Shown: positions 24,003-32,514, counted from the first letter of the stretch. The stretch: 32,957 nt of DNA from an uncultured bacterium (GCA_949300345.1 CASGDR010000010.1:1-32957); one strand, 5' to 3'. Numbers and translations are program-made. The notes: generated from the letters alone by a model not told the origin.

Positions 24003-25187
24003 ATGGCCAAGCATCCCGTATTGTTTACTTCCGAATCCGTATCCGAAGGACACCCCGACAAGGTGGCCGACCAGATCGCCGACGCGATTTTGGACGCCTG
24101 TCTTCAAGGCGACCCCGATAGCCACGTCGCGGTCGAGGTCTTTACCACGACCGAATACATCCTCATCGGCGGGGAGGTAACCACCAAGGTCAAGGTGGAC
24201 TACGAGGGCATCGCCAGGAAGGTCCTCAAGGACATCGGCTACCTCAAACCCGAGGACGGCATCTCCATCGATTGCAAGATCGAAAACCGCATCAAGGAAC
24301 AATCCCCCGATATCGCCGGGGGGATCTATAACAAAGACCCTCTCGAAGCCGGGGCCGGGGACCAGGGTTTTGTCTTTGGCTACGCCACCGACGAGACCGA
24401 GGGCTACATGCCCCTTGCCATCTCCGTGGCCCACAAGTTGGTCAGGAGGGCCTCAGAACTTCGCAAGGGCGGCCAGTTCAAAGGCGCCCGTCCCGACATG
24501 AAGTCGCAGGTGACCATCGATTATAGCGAGCCTAGCCATCCTAGACTCCACACGGTGGTCATGTCGATCCAGCACGAAGAGTCGCTAGGGCAGAAGCAAC
24601 TGCAGCAATTCGTCAATGAAAACATCATCCTTCCGGTCGTGGATTCCTTCGGGCTCAACCATGATTTCAAATTGCTCATCAATCCCTCGGGCCGCTTCGT
24701 GATCGGCGGGCCGGCCGGGGATACCGGGCTTACGGGCCGGAAATTGGTCGTGGATACCTATGGGGGCAGCTGCCGCCACGGCGGGGGTGCCTTCTCGGGC
24801 AAAGATCCCAGCAAGGTGGACCGCTCGGCCGCCCTATATGCCCGATACATCGCCAAGAATCTGGTGGCTGCCAAAGCCGCCAAGCGCCTGGAAATCCAGA
24901 TTGCCTATGCCATCGGGGTAGCCCGGCCCGTATCCATATCCGTGGAGGATTTCGGGACCGCTAGCTATAGCAAGGACGACATCATCGAGGCCATCGAAAC
25001 CTGCTTTGACGCCCGTCCCGGGGCCATCATCGCCGCCTTCGGGCTCAATCACCCAGAAACCTTTAGGTATCGCGATACCTGCAACTACGGCTGCTTCGGG
25101 CGTCCCGACCTCGATTTGCCTTGGGAAAAGACCGATAAGGCAAACGAGCTTATCGCCCTATTTGCCCAAAAAAGAAAAATCCGCTGA
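24003..25187 (+). CDS. metK: S-adenosylmethionine synthetase
   Basis: A 394-residue cytoplasmic enzyme that makes SAM from methionine and ATP. Hallmarks are FTSESVSEGHPDKVADQI at the N-terminus (ATP site His and Asp), GAGDQGFVFGYATDET (near 116), the signature GGPAGDTGLTGRKLVVDTYGG (near 234) and GGGAFSGKDPSKVDRSAA (near 259). Length and order are normal for bacterial MetK. AAAGGA lies 6 bases before ATG. It is probably controlled by the leader RNA and terminator directly upstream. Confidence 0.98.
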   Translation: MAKHPVLFTSESVSEGHPDKVADQIADAILDACLQGDPDSHVAVEVFTTTEYILIGGEVTTKVKVDYEGIARKVLKDIGYLKPEDGISIDCKIENRIKEQSPDIAGGIYNKDPLEAGAGDQGFVFGYATDETEGYMPLAISVAHKLVRRASELRKGGQFKGARPDMKSQVTIDYSEPSHPRLHTVVMSIQHEESLGQKQLQQFVNENIILPVVDSFGLNHDFKLLINPSGRFVIGGPAGDTGLTGRKLVVDTYGGSCRHGGGAFSGKDPSKVDRSAALYARYIAKNLVAAKAAKRLEIQIAYAIGVARPVSISVEDFGTASYSKDDIIEAIETCFDARPGAIIAAFGLNHPETFRYRDTCNYGCFGRPDLDLPWEKTDKANELIALFAQKRKIR

Positions 25188-25240
25188 AGGTTTGTTTAGG
25201 TACCAACGGATCTTTTTGGCATCCCCATGGTCCCTCTTAC

Positions 25241-25268
25241 TTGTCTAAATCCTCTTTTCTTCTAAAAT
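25241..25268 (+). promoter_or_regulatory. Promoter of hpf
   Basis: TTGTCT (25241-25246), 16 bases, TAAAAT (25263-25268), followed by a leader of about 32 bases with the Shine-Dalgarno GGAAAGGA. Confidence 0.7.
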
Positions 25269-25307
25269 AGAATCAACAAGGCAGCAATGCCGGAAAGGAC
25301 ATAGACA

Positions 25308-25862
25308 ATGAAGTATCAGATCATCGGAAAGAACATCCTTGTCACCGATTCGATCAGGGATGCCATCGTCAAGAAGCTGTCCCGCATGGACAAGTATTTC
25401 AGAAACGATGAGGACATCCTCTGCCGCGCGGTGGTCAGGAGCTATACGGTTGGCGCCAAGGTGGAAGTGACCATCTTCACCAAACCGATGATCTTCCGCG
25501 CCGAAGTCAGGAACAACGACCTATATGCCGCCTTCGACTTCGCCATCGACAAGCTCGAAGGCCAGATGCGCAAACTCAAGACCCGCACCGGGAAGCGGCA
25601 CGAGGATGCCGAATCCCTCGGACGGGCCATCGCCCTTGAAAACCTCGAAGAGGAACTCGAAGCCTCCCAGTCCGAAGAGGTGGTCCGCACTAAGAGCTAC
25701 TACCTCGAACCCATGAGCCTTGAGGAAGCCATCGACCGGATGGAAGCCCTAGGCCACTCCTTCTTCGTCTATCTAGACGGGGATGACAACCGCATCTCGG
25801 TGGTTTACCACCGCAATGACGGGGGATATGGGGTCATACAAGCCGAGAACCAAGTCAAGTAA
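25308..25862 (+). CDS. hpf: Ribosome hibernation promoting factor, long form
   Basis: A 184-residue protein that dimerises and silences ribosomes in stationary phase. The N-terminal S30AE domain (about 1-97) begins MKYQIIGKNILVTDSIRDAIVKKLSRMDKYF. A charged linker follows (EEELEASQSEE), then the C-terminal dimerisation domain of long HPF (about 128-184): VVRTKSYYLEPMSLEEAIDRM and FFVYLDGDDNRISVVYHRNDGGYGVIQ. Its length matches the long form of Firmicutes. It is monocistronic with its own promoter and terminator. Confidence 0.95.
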   Translation: MKYQIIGKNILVTDSIRDAIVKKLSRMDKYFRNDEDILCRAVVRSYTVGAKVEVTIFTKPMIFRAEVRNNDLYAAFDFAIDKLEGQMRKLKTRTGKRHEDAESLGRAIALENLEEELEASQSEEVVRTKSYYLEPMSLEEAIDRMEALGHSFFVYLDGDDNRISVVYHRNDGGYGVIQAENQVK

Positions 25863-25863
25863 G

Positions 25864-25889
25864 GGAGCCGCAAGGCTCCTTTTCTTTTG
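25864..25889 (+). terminator. Terminator of hpf
   Basis: GGAGCC, loop GCAA, GGCTCC, then TTTTCTTTT, directly after the stop codon. Confidence 0.9.
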
Positions 25890-25895
25890 CCTTCT

Positions 25896-25911
25896 TACTC
25901 CTTATGGAGTA
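25896..25911. repeat. Inverted repeat before the Cof-type HAD gene
   Basis: TACTCC and GGAGTA form perfect 6-base arms around TTAT, ending 12 bases before ATG 25924. It could be an operator; it has no U-tract and is not a terminator. Confidence 0.35.
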
Positions 25912-25923
25912 CCATGAAGCCCC

Positions 25924-26787
25924 ATGGGTACCAACCGCCTTATAGCCACCGATCTCGACGGCACCCTGTTCTATCCCAGGGCCCGCTTTGGCCTTATCCG
26001 CCGCAAGACCCGCCGCTTTGTGAAGAAATTCCTCGAAGACGGAGGACGCCTCGTCACCGTTTCGGGCCGCAACAAATACGTCTCTTTGAAGGTGGGGCGC
26101 AAGCTCAAGCATCCAGTCGACGTCATCGGCTGCAACGGGGCCTTCATCATCTCCCAGGGCCAGGTGATCAGGGAAACCTGCTTTGAGGTCAACTACGCCA
26201 AGAAGGTCCTCGAGGAAATAAGGAAGGAATACAATCCGCCCTTATTGATATTGATGACCAGGGACCGCAACATGGTCCTAAATAGGACCGACGTCAGCCA
26301 CTTCACGAATTTCGGCTACTTCGTCTACCAATGGGTGATGGGGGTCTATAAGGAAACCTTCGTCAGAAGCGACAAGGTCTTCTGGGAAGAGATGGAGAAG
26401 GGCGACGTCTACAAGATCATGGTGATGTTTGGGCTCACCAAGAAGAAACAGAACATCGCCAAGGAAGCCAACAAGATATTCCGGGAGAGGTATAAGGAAG
26501 CCGAATTCTCCTGGGTCGGCCCCTTCATCGAAATCACTCCCAAGGGCTGCAGCAAGTCCGAAGCCCTGAGGTTCTATATTGAATACAATTCAATCAACCA
26601 CGATAATGTCATGGTTGTCGGTGACTCGGGCAACGACATTTCCATGTTCATGGACTTTCCGGACCATAGCTTCTGCATGTCCCACGGTCCCGAGAATGTG
26701 AGAAAATACGCCCGTCACACCATCGACAGGTTCCACGAACTGGAAGATTACGTCTACCCATCGGAGGAGACAAACGCCAATGAATAG
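25924..26787 (+). CDS. Cof-type HAD-IIB phosphatase
   Basis: A 287-residue cytoplasmic sugar-phosphate-type phosphatase. Motif I is LIATDLDGTLF (residues 6-16), motif II is LVTVSGRN (near 43), the cap is of type IIB (IGCNGAFI...), a conserved late Lys lies in TPKGCSKSEALRF, and motif IV is VVGDSGNDISMF (near 237). Such enzymes usually act on phosphorylated sugars or cofactors; the substrate is open. No Shine-Dalgarno precedes ATG 25924. Its stop overlaps the next gene by 8 bases, so the following unrecognised protein is coupled to it. Confidence 0.9.
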   Translation: MGTNRLIATDLDGTLFYPRARFGLIRRKTRRFVKKFLEDGGRLVTVSGRNKYVSLKVGRKLKHPVDVIGCNGAFIISQGQVIRETCFEVNYAKKVLEEIRKEYNPPLLILMTRDRNMVLNRTDVSHFTNFGYFVYQWVMGVYKETFVRSDKVFWEEMEKGDVYKIMVMFGLTKKKQNIAKEANKIFRERYKEAEFSWVGPFIEITPKGCSKSEALRFYIEYNSINHDNVMVVGDSGNDISMFMDFPDHSFCMSHGPENVRKYARHTIDRFHELEDYVYPSEETNANE

Positions 26788-27703
26788 AAATTCACAGATC
26801 ATCACCACCCTGATCCATTACAACGTCGTGATCAGGGACACCCTTGAGTATTGCCTTAGAAAGGACAGCTACGATACCAAGGCCTATGACGAGAAGAAAC
26901 GCTCGGTCCTCGTCGAGGTCGACCAAAAGACCCCGCTGAAGGCCATCCTCGACAATTCGGGGGAAGCCGGGGACAAGCTCGAGAAGACCATCCGCGACTT
27001 CTACGACAATGTCTACGGGGAAAACTCGACCATCCTCAAGAAGGCCGATGACGGCCTGAGGGTCGACCATGCCCAGCACTTGGCCATCTATGACGGGGTT
27101 GTCGCCATCCACGGAAACGTGGAAGCCATGATCCTAGGACTAGAGAGGGAAGCCATCAAGAACAAGATCGACGTCAGCTCGGCCATGGAGGTCAACAAGG
27201 CCGAAAACCGCCTCTATTGCGCCGTCGCCTTTTTGACCATGACCGCCGATTTGGCCGGTCTATTCCGCGACTACAACCAGGCCCGCGCCGAAGCCAAGGG
27301 CGAGGAATCGGCTTCCAGTCGCTTCATCGGAAACGACATCGGACACATCATCGGCCTTCTCAATTCGGTCAAGGCCAATAGCCATCTCACCGACGCCAAG
27401 TACAAGGCCGTCGAAGACAAGGTCACCGCTTTGGTGGAAATGATGACCGGACGCCGCGATCTGCCCCAGGGCAAGAACTTCCCGGAGGTCATCAAGGATA
27501 CCGAAGCCTCCATCCAGGAATTCGTCCGCGATTCCGAGGCCCCCTTCCGCAAGATCTACCAGCCCCTCATCAAGGAACTGATCGAAGAAGCCGCCAAGGG
27601 ACAAAACACCATCCCCGGGGATAGCAAACCCGTCGAAACCCCCATTGAAAGGAAGGACACCGGGATCGAACTCGATCCGGTCACCGGTCTGCCCAAGGCA
27701 TAA
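26780..27703 (+). CDS. Unrecognised soluble helical protein
   Basis: A 307-residue protein I do not recognise. There is no signal peptide or membrane segment. The predicted character is mostly helical and strongly acidic/basic, with long amphipathic runs (ILKKADDGLRVDHAQHLA, MILGLEREAIKNKIDVSSAM, TDAKYKAVEDKVTALVEMM). The last 35 residues are Pro/Glu-rich and probably disordered (IPGDSKPVETPIERKDTG). Its ATG lies inside the HAD gene (overlap ATGAATAG), with GGAGG about 13 bases upstream. A small two-helix membrane protein follows after 3 bases. The trio looks like one operon, which links this protein to a phosphatase and a membrane partner, but no function can be assigned. Confidence 0.75.
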   Translation: MNRNSQIITTLIHYNVVIRDTLEYCLRKDSYDTKAYDEKKRSVLVEVDQKTPLKAILDNSGEAGDKLEKTIRDFYDNVYGENSTILKKADDGLRVDHAQHLAIYDGVVAIHGNVEAMILGLEREAIKNKIDVSSAMEVNKAENRLYCAVAFLTMTADLAGLFRDYNQARAEAKGEESASSRFIGNDIGHIIGLLNSVKANSHLTDAKYKAVEDKVTALVEMMTGRRDLPQGKNFPEVIKDTEASIQEFVRDSEAPFRKIYQPLIKELIEEAAKGQNTIPGDSKPVETPIERKDTGIELDPVTGLPKA

Positions 27704-27706
27704 GCC

Positions 27707-28078
27707 ATGTCTAGCAAAAAGAAACCGGCAATCGGAGAAATCATCACTTGGTGCGTGGGTGCCCTGTTCATCCTCGGAGGTCTCTCCCTCATCATCCTTG
27801 GGGTGGTAGGGACCTACCTCAACGTGCCGGCCGATGAAAACCCCATTGTCCAGACCCAGGCCACCTTGCAGGCCGGAACCGGGATGGGCTACCGCTGGTG
27901 GGGCGTGATCTTCCTACTCATCGGCGCTCTCATCGCCACCATCTCCCTATGCTACTTTGCCAAGAAGGAAGACCGGGATTCCGAGCGCAGCGCCAGGCGT
28001 CGCGAGAGGATGTCGGTTAGGACCGAAACCCCCATTGAGGTCGCCGTGGGCGAGCCTACTCCCAAGGCCGAGGAATAA
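27707..28078 (+). CDS. Small two-span membrane protein of unknown function
   Basis: A 123-residue protein with two membrane segments (about 11-37, IITWCVGALFILGGLSLIILGVV, and 66-87, WGVIFLLIGALIATISLCYFA). Between them is a short loop; the C-terminal tail is highly charged (RDSERSARRRERMSVRTETP) and ends in a Pro/Glu segment resembling the tail of the protein before it (TPIEVAVGEPTP against TPIERKDTGIELDP). No family is recognised. It lies 3 bases after the preceding stop and is followed by a terminator, so it is the last gene of the HAD operon. Confidence 0.7.
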   Translation: MSSKKKPAIGEIITWCVGALFILGGLSLIILGVVGTYLNVPADENPIVQTQATLQAGTGMGYRWWGVIFLLIGALIATISLCYFAKKEDRDSERSARRRERMSVRTETPIEVAVGEPTPKAEE

Positions 28079-28093
28079 AAGCCAAGACATCTA

Positions 28094-28117
28094 GGAGCCG
28101 GACCCCGGCTCCTTTTT
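28094..28117 (+). terminator. Terminator of the HAD operon
   Basis: GGAGCCG (28094-28100) pairs with CGGCTCC (28106-28112), followed by TTTTTG. Confidence 0.9.
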
Positions 28118-28128
28118 GCATCTAACCC

Positions 28129-28145
28129 CTAGACTTATTGTCTAG
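28129..28145. repeat. Inverted repeat directly before the MATE gene
   Basis: CTAGAC and GTCTAG are perfect 6-base arms around TTATT, ending one base before ATG 28147. It is a possible operator over the promoter or start. Confidence 0.4.
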
Positions 28146-28146
28146 G

Positions 28147-29580
28147 ATGGCTAATATATCTATCGCCATGGAAGCAAGTCGCATTCCTCTAATCAGGGTA
28201 TTCAAAAGAAATGGGGCCATCGTCAGGATGGCGGTTCCCGTGTTTTTGGAACTGATCCTTTCGGTCCTCATGGGCTATGTCAACCAGTTCCTTTTGGCCT
28301 CGATTCCGGCGGCCAGCAACGGGGTGAGCCAATCCAACATGATCGCCAACATGTTCATTGTCTCCTTCAGCGTTCTTTCGACCTCCTCGCTCATCTTGCT
28401 TACCCAGATAAGAGGGGAACACCAGCTCTCCAAGGACCGCATCTATTCCTTGTCCTTCTTCCTCAACCTCATCATCGGGATCATCGTCTCGGCCATCCTG
28501 ATGGGCCTATCGCCCTTCGTCTTCTATTGGATGGGGGTGGACGAAGAGGTCATACCATATGCGAGCCAGTACCTTCTATATAGTTCCCCATCCTTGGTCT
28601 TCTATGCCCTGACCAATGTCTTCGGCGCTTTCCTAAGGGCCAACAAAAGAATGGTCTTTCCCACCTTGGTAGCCCTCTCCATGAATGTGGTGAACGCGCT
28701 GATTGCCGCCATATTCATCTATGGGGTGCCCGGTCTTTCGGAGATGCAGAAGATGATCGGCGTGGCCATTGCCACCGACATCAGCCGCTTCATCGGACTA
28801 GCGGTATCCGTCATCTTCTTCTATAAGACGGTCAAGGGCCATATCGGAATCAAGGTCCTAAGACCCTTCCCGAAGGCCACATTGAAAAGCCTATTGGGGA
28901 TCGGGCTGCCCACTGCCGGGGAGACTTTGTCCTATAACTTCTCCCAGCTGGTGCTTACCGTCATCGTCAACCTCGCCGTGAGCGTCCTGGCGCAGAACCT
29001 CCGCAACTACATCGTCACCTTTACCAGCATCATCTATCTCTTCGCGGCCGGGACCGCCATTGCCATGCAGGTCGTCGAGGGAAATCTACTAGGGGAGGGC
29101 AAGAAGGACGAAGCCTTCCAGTTGGCCAAAGACGTGGGCACCATGGCTAGGACGGTTTCCTTCGTCCTTTCGCTCATCGTCACCGCGATTGCCTTCTGGG
29201 TTTTCGCTTCATTGATGGGGCCGGCCATCGCCGATGAAAGCCTCAACCCCACGGGACTTACGGCCACGGATGTTGGACTGATGGCCCTATACTGCATGCT
29301 GATCGATATATTGCTTGACCAAGGTAGGGCCACCAACCTGGTCTATGTGAAGGCCTTGGAAACCTCGGGGGATGTCAGCTTCCCGGTTTCGGTATCCATC
29401 TTTACCTCCTGGGTCTTTACGGTCGGGGTAAGCGCCTTGCTTTGCCTGGTCTTCAACTTTGGGATCTATGGGGCCTTCATCGGGGCGATGCTTGATGAAT
29501 GCGTTAGGGGACTCATCTTCGTAATACGCTGGAAAAAAGGCGGGTGGCGAAACCGCACTTTGGCTGACAAACTTGACTAA
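28147..29580 (+). CDS. MATE-family multidrug/metabolite exporter
   Basis: A 477-residue membrane protein with about twelve hydrophobic segments. It fits the MATE family: MAVPVFLELILSVLMGYVNQFLL at the N-terminus (first helix), STSSLILLTQIRGE, YLLYSSPSLVFYALTNVFGAFLRANKR (family-typical segment before helix 5), then a repeat of the pattern in the second half (LGIGLPTAGETLSYNFSQL, FAAGTAIAMQVVEG). MATE proteins export drugs or metabolites using sodium or proton gradients; the substrate is unknown. The start is uncertain: ATG 28147 is given, ATG 28168 is possible, and none has a clear Shine-Dalgarno. Confidence 0.92.
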   Translation: MANISIAMEASRIPLIRVFKRNGAIVRMAVPVFLELILSVLMGYVNQFLLASIPAASNGVSQSNMIANMFIVSFSVLSTSSLILLTQIRGEHQLSKDRIYSLSFFLNLIIGIIVSAILMGLSPFVFYWMGVDEEVIPYASQYLLYSSPSLVFYALTNVFGAFLRANKRMVFPTLVALSMNVVNALIAAIFIYGVPGLSEMQKMIGVAIATDISRFIGLAVSVIFFYKTVKGHIGIKVLRPFPKATLKSLLGIGLPTAGETLSYNFSQLVLTVIVNLAVSVLAQNLRNYIVTFTSIIYLFAAGTAIAMQVVEGNLLGEGKKDEAFQLAKDVGTMARTVSFVLSLIVTAIAFWVFASLMGPAIADESLNPTGLTATDVGLMALYCMLIDILLDQGRATNLVYVKALETSGDVSFPVSVSIFTSWVFTVGVSALLCLVFNFGIYGAFIGAMLDECVRGLIFVIRWKKGGWRNRTLADKLD

Positions 29581-29597
29581 AACCCCGCAAAAAGGGG
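29578..29597 (-). terminator. Terminator of the EEP-DUF1893-AKR operon
   Basis: On the minus strand, CCCC, loop TTTTTGC, GGGG and TTTTAG form a short hairpin between the convergent MATE and aldo/keto reductase genes. The 4-bp stem makes it weak. Confidence 0.45.
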
Positions 29598-29610
29598 ATG
29601 TAAATTCCAA

Positions 29611-30714
29611 TTATTCGAAAGCTTTGGCTATCTGAAGCAGATAATCCCTGATCTTTAGATGCTGGGGGCATATCCTTTCGCATTTGCCGCATCTTATGCA
29701 CTCGGAGGCCTTGCCGTGGTCTATGGCGGCAATGTGGTAATAGGTTTCCCCGTTTGAATGTTCCTTCATACGCATGTGCTCGTTATAGATGGAAAAGTAG
29801 TCGGGGATCGGAATATTCTTGGGGCAGCCCTCCACGCAGTAGCGGCAAGAGGTGCAGGCGATTGGGGTGTGCTTCTTGATGTCTTCGACCGCTTCATTTA
29901 TCAATTTGAATTCGTCCTCGGATAGGGGTTCGAAATCGTCCATGGTCCTTAGGTTGTCTTTTACCTGTTCGATGGTGGACATGCCCGAGAGGATCATCAT
30001 GATGCCGTCCAAGGAGCCGACGAAGCGCAGGGCCCAAGAGGCCAAGGAAAGGGTGGGCCGCCTTTTTTTGAGCTTGCCGATGATATCCTCGGATATCTTC
30101 ATGATAGCCCCGCCTTTTAGGGGTTCCATCACGATGATGGGCTTATTGTATCTTCTAGCTACCTCATAGCATTCCCTTGCCCTCACGGAAGGGGATTCCC
30201 AGTCCACGAAGTTGATCTGCAATTGGACATATTCCATCTCGGGATGCTCCCTGAGGACCCTTTCTAGGACTTCGGGGGTATCGTGGAAGGAAAAACCGAT
30301 GTGCTTGGCCTTGCCTTCTTCCTTGAGCTTCTTGAGGAACTCGAAGCAGCCTAGCCTTTCGATGGTTTCATACCTACTTAGATTCAAGGCATGCAGCCAA
30401 TAGTAGTCGACATACTCCACCCCGAGCCTTTCGAGCTGTTCTTGGAAGATGGCTGGGGCATCCTCGGGCTTTTTGAGATCGAAAATCGGCAGTTTGGTGG
30501 TGATGGTAAAACTGTCCCTGGGGTAGCGTTTCACCACGGCTTCGCGGATGGCTTCCTCGGATTTGCCCTTATGGTAGACATAGGCCGTATCGTAATAGGA
30601 AAAGCCTTTGTCCATGAAGGCGTCCACCATGGGAATGAACTTTTCCATATCGATCTGTCCCTGATCTTCATCAAGGACGGGCAAACGCATGATGCCAAAA
30701 CCAAGCCTTTTCAT
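29611..30714 (-). CDS. Aldo/keto reductase with C-terminal 4Fe-4S ferredoxin domain
   Basis: A 367-residue cytoplasmic oxidoreductase. The barrel (about 1-265) carries the AKR active-site residues: Asp and Tyr in YYDTAYVYHKGKSEEAI (near 38-54), Lys in FTITTKLPIF and His in DYYWLHALNLSR. The C-terminal part (about 280-367) holds two cluster motifs, CTSCRYCVEGCPKNIPI and CIRCGKCERICPQ. This bacterial AKR/ferredoxin fusion is common in anaerobes, with substrate unknown. Its ATG overlaps the TGA of the DUF1893 gene (ATGA). It is the last gene of a three-gene minus-strand operon. Confidence 0.94.
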   Translation of the reverse strand: MKRLGFGIMRLPVLDEDQGQIDMEKFIPMVDAFMDKGFSYYDTAYVYHKGKSEEAIREAVVKRYPRDSFTITTKLPIFDLKKPEDAPAIFQEQLERLGVEYVDYYWLHALNLSRYETIERLGCFEFLKKLKEEGKAKHIGFSFHDTPEVLERVLREHPEMEYVQLQINFVDWESPSVRARECYEVARRYNKPIIVMEPLKGGAIMKISEDIIGKLKKRRPTLSLASWALRFVGSLDGIMMILSGMSTIEQVKDNLRTMDDFEPLSEDEFKLINEAVEDIKKHTPIACTSCRYCVEGCPKNIPIPDYFSIYNEHMRMKEHSNGETYYHIAAIDHGKASECIRCGKCERICPQHLKIRDYLLQIAKAFE

Positions 30715-31130
30715 CTTTTCTTCAATTTGGCCGAAGCGATTACGAGCTTCTTATAGGCCTCGTCTGGATTATCGATGTTTTCAATGGCCATGTCCATAGG
30801 GCATTTGCCGTCTCCGCGGCGGTTTAGGATATGGTCCGTCAGGATGTCGTAGGAATGGGGGATCCCGTATTTGGTGAGGATTTCCGAAGCCGGCTTGGAC
30901 ATGGTCCTACCATAGACTTCCTTCACCTTGGCCCTGACGAATAGCAAGGCGGCGGCCCTTCCCACGATCTTGTCGGCCACGGATGAATGCATCAGGATGT
31001 TGCTTTCGGAAATGTAGTCGAGCAAAGCGGCGATGCCAGGCTTGCCCGAAAGGGCGCTGGTATTGCCGTTTACGATGGCTAGGCAGATGTTGCCTTTTAG
31101 CATTTCTATGGCTTTTTCGATGTCTTTCAT
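30711..31130 (-). CDS. DUF1893-domain protein (deaminase-like fold)
   Basis: A 139-residue protein matching DUF1893 (TM1506 type). Recognisable elements are LKGNICLAIVNGNTSALSGKPGIAALLDYI, the conserved SSVADKIVGRAAALLFV (near 50-66), VKEVYGRTMSKPASEIL, and ILNRRGDGKCPMDMAIEN with the single Cys-Pro. TM1506 has a cytidine-deaminase-like fold but lacks the usual zinc motif; the function is not established. Its start lies one base after the stop of the upstream phosphatase/nuclease, and its stop overlaps the reductase start, so all three are cotranslated. Confidence 0.88.
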   Translation of the reverse strand: MKDIEKAIEMLKGNICLAIVNGNTSALSGKPGIAALLDYISESNILMHSSVADKIVGRAAALLFVRAKVKEVYGRTMSKPASEILTKYGIPHSYDILTDHILNRRGDGKCPMDMAIENIDNPDEAYKKLVIASAKLKKR

Positions 31131-31131
31131 A

Positions 31132-32319
31132 TCAGCTGAGCCTGAAGGTCAAAGTAGCGGGCTGATGGTCGGAATAGGAGAACATCTCGCCTTTGCCGCT
31201 ACTGACCTTGCTATTGTAGACGGAAATTACTTCGACGTTATCGCTTACGATGAAGCCGTCGATGGTGGTCACATAGTTGTAGCCTGGGGTATAGACAACA
31301 TCGGCTCCCCGGCAGGTCGGGACATTGTCGGCGGCCTGGATGCTAAAGCCGTCCGGGAAGGGGGAGTCCCCGTTCTCATCGAACATGAAGCCGACCCATT
31401 TGGGCATTTGCTGCTGGAACTGCTCGGCGAAGGGGAGATTTGATCTGGTGTAGTCGTAGGCGGGGTTATTGAGCAATAAATCATGGTTGAAGTCCCCGCC
31501 GACGATGACATAGGAACCCTTTTGCTGCTCCTCTTCCAAGAAGGTTGAGAGCATATTGGTCTGCAAGCTTCTAATCATGCCTCCTTCGTCATAGGCCGAC
31601 ATGTGGGAGTTGACGATGACGAGGTCCTTCCCGTTAACGGTGGGCACCCTATTGACGGAGAAGCAGCGATCGAGGTCGAAGAACTTATCGGGGAAGCTAT
31701 CGCTGACCGGATAGCTATGCCGCACCGATTCCTCTATCTGGTACCTAGATAAGGTAAGAAGGCCCGAGTTGATGGAACCGATGATGTCATTGAAGGGATA
31801 GCATAGCCAGGCCGAGTGGAAATTGCTGGCATAGGTGGAGGCATAGCCACTTATCTCTTCCTTGAACATTTCCCTTTGGTCCATGTGGTAGGTGCGGTCG
31901 GAATCATGGTCGACTTCCTGGATGGCGTAGAAATCGCTATTCAGGGACTTTAGGAAGGCGGCCGAGCCTTCGATGTTATAGGTCGCCTCTTCCAAGCTTC
32001 TGGCAGTGGCATAGGTACCGACCTCGCTTTCCCCGGCCGGGGAAATGCCTTCGTCCATGAAGAAGGTGTAGTCGGGGGAATAGGCACCGAAGCCGACATT
32101 GTAGGTGGTAAAGGTAAGTTCTTCCCCGATGGCGACCTTTTCCTCTTTGTTGTTTTCGATAGCTAAGACCGTACTGTCGGGGATGCGGTAGTACTGGGCC
32201 ACGACATAGATGACATAGCCTCCGGCAGTTAGGGCCAAAGCGGCAACAAGCGAGCCGAGGACAATGAGGGTGATGGCCCACCAGGCCAGTTTTCTCTTTT
32301 TATTGAGCGTTTCATCCAT
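31132..32319 (-). CDS. Membrane-anchored endonuclease/exonuclease/phosphatase (EEP) family protein
   Basis: A 395-residue protein with one N-terminal membrane segment (about 13-42, WWAITLIVLGSLVAALALTAGGYVIYVV) after a short basic cytoplasmic end, so the catalytic domain is outside. EEP residues are in order: N74 (TYNVGFG), E135 (IQEVD), H239 (NSHM), D276 and N278 (GGDFNHD) and D384-H385 (SDHQP). These metal and catalytic residues of the DNase I/sphingomyelinase fold are complete, so it should be active on a phosphodiester or phosphoester; the substrate could be nucleic acid or lipid. It opens the three-gene operon. No Shine-Dalgarno is seen before the start. Confidence 0.92.
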   Translation of the reverse strand: MDETLNKKRKLAWWAITLIVLGSLVAALALTAGGYVIYVVAQYYRIPDSTVLAIENNKEEKVAIGEELTFTTYNVGFGAYSPDYTFFMDEGISPAGESEVGTYATARSLEEATYNIEGSAAFLKSLNSDFYAIQEVDHDSDRTYHMDQREMFKEEISGYASTYASNFHSAWLCYPFNDIIGSINSGLLTLSRYQIEESVRHSYPVSDSFPDKFFDLDRCFSVNRVPTVNGKDLVIVNSHMSAYDEGGMIRSLQTNMLSTFLEEEQQKGSYVIVGGDFNHDLLLNNPAYDYTRSNLPFAEQFQQQMPKWVGFMFDENGDSPFPDGFSIQAADNVPTCRGADVVYTPGYNYVTTIDGFIVSDNVEVISVYNSKVSSGKGEMFSYSDHQPATLTFRLS

Positions 32320-32364
32320 GGAACAATTTTGAGACTTGAAGGCAGAAAAGAAAAGTGAGCCGTT

Positions 32365-32373
32365 ATTGTAGCA
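32365..32373 (-). promoter_or_regulatory. Extended -10 promoter of the EEP-DUF1893-AKR operon
   Basis: The minus strand has TGC-TACAAT about 45 bases before the start codon. No convincing -35 is present. Confidence 0.45.
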
Positions 32374-32424
32374 GAATCCCTTTATTTTCTTCGTTTTGCC
32401 TATTGCTTATGGATTCATTTCACC

Positions 32425-32514
32425 AAAACCAAAAGGGCTTGTCCATTGCCGGATAGGCATGGGCGAAGATGGCCAAGAATGCCCAAGCCTATGGTATTTC
32501 ATGGTTTTCTTTTT
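32425..32514 (+). ncRNA. Long imperfect hairpin in gene-free DNA, possible small RNA
   Basis: AAAACC (32425-32430) can pair with GGTTTT (32503-32508). Inside, ATAGGC-A-TGGGC (32453-32464) pairs with GCCCA-A-GCCTAT (32481-32492), 11 pairs with one A-A mismatch. A run TTTTCTTTTT ends it (32505-32514), as in a terminated RNA on the plus strand. No promoter stands out, so this is only a candidate. Confidence 0.3.

Noticed and set aside
25178-25218. Terminator after metK formed by ATCCG and CGGATCTTTTT
   Set aside because: There is a suitable T-run, but the stem is 5-6 pairs around a loop of more than 20 bases and overlaps the coding end, so it is too weak to list as a feature.
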